From IMG/VR virus record IMGVR_UViG_3300021440_000080, positions 1-34,147 of that record: DNA of 34,147 nucleotides, one strand, 5' to 3'. Position numbers and translations under genes: made by a program. The notes under the pieces are model-generated. The model saw only the letters and a list, made by a program, of their open reading frames with translations. It searched no databases and was not told where the DNA came from. Origin of the DNA: a virus. This document shows, in pieces, positions 32,098 through 34,147 of this stretch; positions within the stretch are counted from its first letter, which is position 1; each line of letters begins with the position of its first letter.

Positions 32098-33180
32098 ATG
32101 GCAGCAAAGAAGATTTCATGGTTCGAGAAACTCACCAAAATCGATGGAGCAGTGGATCGTGACTTTGACCCCTATGAAAACACACTCAATTGGTCGTCCC
32201 CCGGGCTGAACTCAACGTTTGGCAACTCGTGGGGTATTCCCCGAGGATATGGTGCAGTCTTGTTCGGCCCCCCCAAGGCCGGCAAGACCTTGTTGCTGAA
32301 TGACCTGACCTCGTGCATCCACCGGTCGGACCCGGAAGGTGTGGTCATTAAGATCGACACGGAATTCCGAGAAGAAGGTCAGCTGACCAGAGACCACATG
32401 CGACGGCTCGGCATTGATCCGACCCGGTACATCTGCTACCAGGGCAACTCGCCGTCTTTTGTTTTTGATAAAATCGAGAAGGATATTGCGGAGTTGTGTG
32501 AGGAAGGCATGCCCCTGCGGGCGCTCTATATCGACAGCTTAAACGGTATCTGGGGCCGGCGTATGGAGAACGCTGAATCGGTCGACAAGCAGCAGATCGG
32601 TGATGAAGCGGCTACGCTTCAGGCCGGCCTGAAGCGGATTTTGGCCGTCCAGCGGAAGTATCGGTTCGCGGTCATTGCGACCTCTCAGGTTCGGGCAGAG
32701 CTGGACCCATTAGAGGTCAAGCGAGGCAACAAGTATCGCCAAGCCACGGCTTTTGCGACCAAGCACTGGGCAGAATTCTTCTTGTTTGTGGAGCGCTTCG
32801 CCAACAAAGAAGGACGAGTAGACGCCCTGGGGAACGCTTTCGTGGGTGAACGAGAGGATGCGGTCGGAAACGCTGAACTGACTGGTCACAAGATCCGGGT
32901 AACGATGAACGACAGCTCCCTGTCCCCCAAGGGACGCCAGGCCATCTTCACGGTGGATTACCGTAAAGGGATCATCAACACCCACGAAGAGGTGTTCGAG
33001 CTGGGGAAAAACCGGGGGGTCATCGATATGTCAGGGCACATCTACTCGTTTCGTGACAACAAGTGGAACGGTAAGAACGACACACTCATGGCATTGCAGT
33101 CAAGCCCCGATATTTGTGCCCAGATCGTGGAAGAGTGCCGCAAGCAAGACCGGAACAAAGAAGAGATCGAAGCTCCATAA
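32098..33180 (+). CDS. RecA/UvsX-like recombinase
   Basis: A 360-residue recombinase. Walker A is GPPKAGKT (57-64), Walker B RALYIDSLNG (141-150), and an allosteric-type segment VIATSQVRAE (192-201) follows, as in RecA-fold proteins. A glutamate suitable for catalysis lies in DTEFREEGQ (about 87-95). It would form filaments on ssDNA coated by the gp32-like protein and pair it with duplex DNA for recombination-dependent replication. AGGAG lies upstream of the ATG. RdgC-like and SbcCD-like proteins encoded here would act on or before this step. Confidence 0.88.
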   Translation: MAAKKISWFEKLTKIDGAVDRDFDPYENTLNWSSPGLNSTFGNSWGIPRGYGAVLFGPPKAGKTLLLNDLTSCIHRSDPEGVVIKIDTEFREEGQLTRDHMRRLGIDPTRYICYQGNSPSFVFDKIEKDIAELCEEGMPLRALYIDSLNGIWGRRMENAESVDKQQIGDEAATLQAGLKRILAVQRKYRFAVIATSQVRAELDPLEVKRGNKYRQATAFATKHWAEFFLFVERFANKEGRVDALGNAFVGEREDAVGNAELTGHKIRVTMNDSSLSPKGRQAIFTVDYRKGIINTHEEVFELGKNRGVIDMSGHIYSFRDNKWNGKNDTLMALQSSPDICAQIVEECRKQDRNKEEIEAP

Positions 33181-33223
33181 GTTCTCTTCTTGCTAGTACC
33201 TGCGGTTTGTGTTCTCATGAGGA

Positions 33224-33535
33224 ATGCAAACCAACTCCCCTGGCCCCTGGACCGTTCGTCTGGTGTTCTTTCCCAGACACACGGCGCCAGGGGCCGTCTC
33301 CAATCGAGAGATCCTTTACACCACCAACAGAGAGCTGTGCTTCGACATCCAGCTCGAACTGATTGGGGGAATTGCCAACGGCACGATCCAAGGGCTCCCG
33401 CCAGAAGAGGGACTGCTGTTTTTTGAGGTGGTGGGGCACCCTGCCGGTCGCCCCACCTTGTACCGACTGGGGATGGAGCCCGGACTGCCTTACGCTTCTT
33501 GCCAGCGCAAGGTGGAGGATACCGATGCAGGTTAA
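33224..33535 (+). CDS. Small protein of unknown function before the primase gene
   Basis: A 103-residue protein rich in Pro and aromatic residues, reading as a beta-rich domain (WTVRLVFFPRHTAPGAV, then ILYTTNRELCFDIQLELIGG, then LFFEVVGHPAGRPTLYRL). The GAGGA sits directly against the ATG, so the exact start is uncertain. The stop overlaps the primase start by 11 bases, suggesting coupling. No family recognised. Confidence 0.6.
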   Translation: MQTNSPGPWTVRLVFFPRHTAPGAVSNREILYTTNRELCFDIQLELIGGIANGTIQGLPPEEGLLFFEVVGHPAGRPTLYRLGMEPGLPYASCQRKVEDTDAG

Positions 33536-34147
33536 AGTCAACAAACTGGAAGAGCTGGTCCGGGGCTCTGGGGTTGATTTCCGGGAAAACCGCGTCAGCT
33601 GGATTTTTGCTTGCCCCCGCTGCAGAAAAAAAGACAAGGTCTACCTTCGCAAAAAAGATGGGCGCTTCGTCTGCTGGTATTGCGCCACCATCGACAGCTA
33701 CCAAGGTCGCCCAGAGATCCTGCTGAAGGATTTGTTGGGCAGATCAATCAAGGATCTGAGGGAGGTGCTGTATGGGGCGGCATATGACATCTCCGATGGA
33801 GTCCAGGTCGCGATTGAGTTCTCGGACTTCTTTGAAGAAAAGGAAGAGATCCCAGAGGAGTTGCACAAGTTCCTCCCACTGGCCACCCCTGCCGGTTTCC
33901 GGGCAATTGATCACCCATCTGCATCCAGGGGCCTGCAGTACCTGACTGCTCGTGGAATACCGCTGCAGGCGGCAAAGTACTACCGCCTCCGGTATTCCCC
34001 AGAGGAGAGACGGGTGATCTTCCCGATCGAGGTCGGAGGTGTTTGTGTGGGGTGGCAAGCTCGAACCGTGGAGCAGACGGAGATCTTCGATGAGGTCCAA
34101 CAAAAGACCTTCAAGAGGATCAAGGTTTTGACCCAATGTGGGCCACA
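33525..34147 (+). CDS. DNA primase-like protein (partial, runs off the window)
   Basis: 207 codons are visible from ATG 33525 (GGAGG upstream). A zinc ribbon with C30, C33, C50 and C53 (CPRC...CWYC) matches DnaG/T7-type primases, where it reads the initiation site. After a spacer the start of a catalytic-core-like segment appears: YLTARGIPLQAAKYY, then RRVIFPIEVGGVCVGWQART. The catalytic acidic residues would lie beyond the window edge. A primase, possibly fused to a helicase, would complete the replisome with the split polymerase. Confidence 0.75.
   Translation, partial: MQVKVNKLEELVRGSGVDFRENRVSWIFACPRCRKKDKVYLRKKDGRFVCWYCATIDSYQGRPEILLKDLLGRSIKDLREVLYGAAYDISDGVQVAIEFSDFFEEKEEIPEELHKFLPLATPAGFRAIDHPSASRGLQYLTARGIPLQAAKYYRLRYSPEERRVIFPIEVGGVCVGWQARTVEQTEIFDEVQQKTFKRIKVLTQCGP

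Overview
The window is an internal piece of the genome of a large, apparently virulent tailed bacteriophage. Evidence: a portal / large terminase / head-morphogenesis block sits next to a near-autonomous replication and recombination set (DNA polymerase III alpha, primase-like protein, UvsX/RecA-like recombinase, gp32-like ssDNA-binding protein, SbcC/SbcD-like pair, SF2 helicase, RuvC-like nuclease, ribonucleotide reductase), with tightly packed, often ATGA-overlapping genes. No integrase, repressor, tRNA, IS element or CRISPR array was seen. The host cannot be named from the sequence.

Layout. (A) 1-10680, minus strand: an operon read leftwards from the middle of the window: SF2 helicase, sigma-70-family factor, GroES-like protein, SbcD-like phosphoesterase, small protein, putative small terminase, large terminase, beta-rich structural protein, portal, head-morphogenesis protein, start of a further gene. 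(B) 10708-11172: a non-coding 465-bp structure with perfect 100-bp inverted arms around three exact 78-bp AT-rich direct repeats; each arm carries a near-consensus sigma-70 promoter pointing inwards. It divides the leftward and rightward halves. (C) 11219-17157, plus strand: small protein, GroEL-family chaperonin, zinc ribbon, terminator/promoter, SbcC-like ATPase, small protein, RdgC-like protein, terminator. (D) 17221-21077: RuvC-like nuclease and ribonucleotide reductase with two mini-inteins. (E) 21084-29657: small proteins, a second metallophosphoesterase, a sigma region-4.2-like protein, and DNA polymerase III alpha broken into two genes at its active site, the second half holding an intact intein. 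(F) 29707-34147: ssDNA-binding protein, a tiny ORF, a ~370-nt structured RNA with its own promoter and terminator, a helical protein, UvsX-like recombinase, small protein, and the start of a primase-like gene.

How it fits together. The right half makes the replication/recombination machinery and the left half the packaging and capsid machinery. The sigma factor stops where the -35-binding helix-turn-helix should begin, and a small plus-strand protein looks like that missing piece, so transcription may be controlled by a two-part sigma. The chaperonin and its likely co-chaperonin, and the two SbcCD-like subunits, are each divided between the two divergent halves.

Most interesting points: the polymerase gene-in-pieces whose two tails look like halves of a decayed split intein; the 465-bp inverted-repeat structure; the structured RNA ending in a terminator right against the start of the recombinase operon; and the fractured sigma factor.
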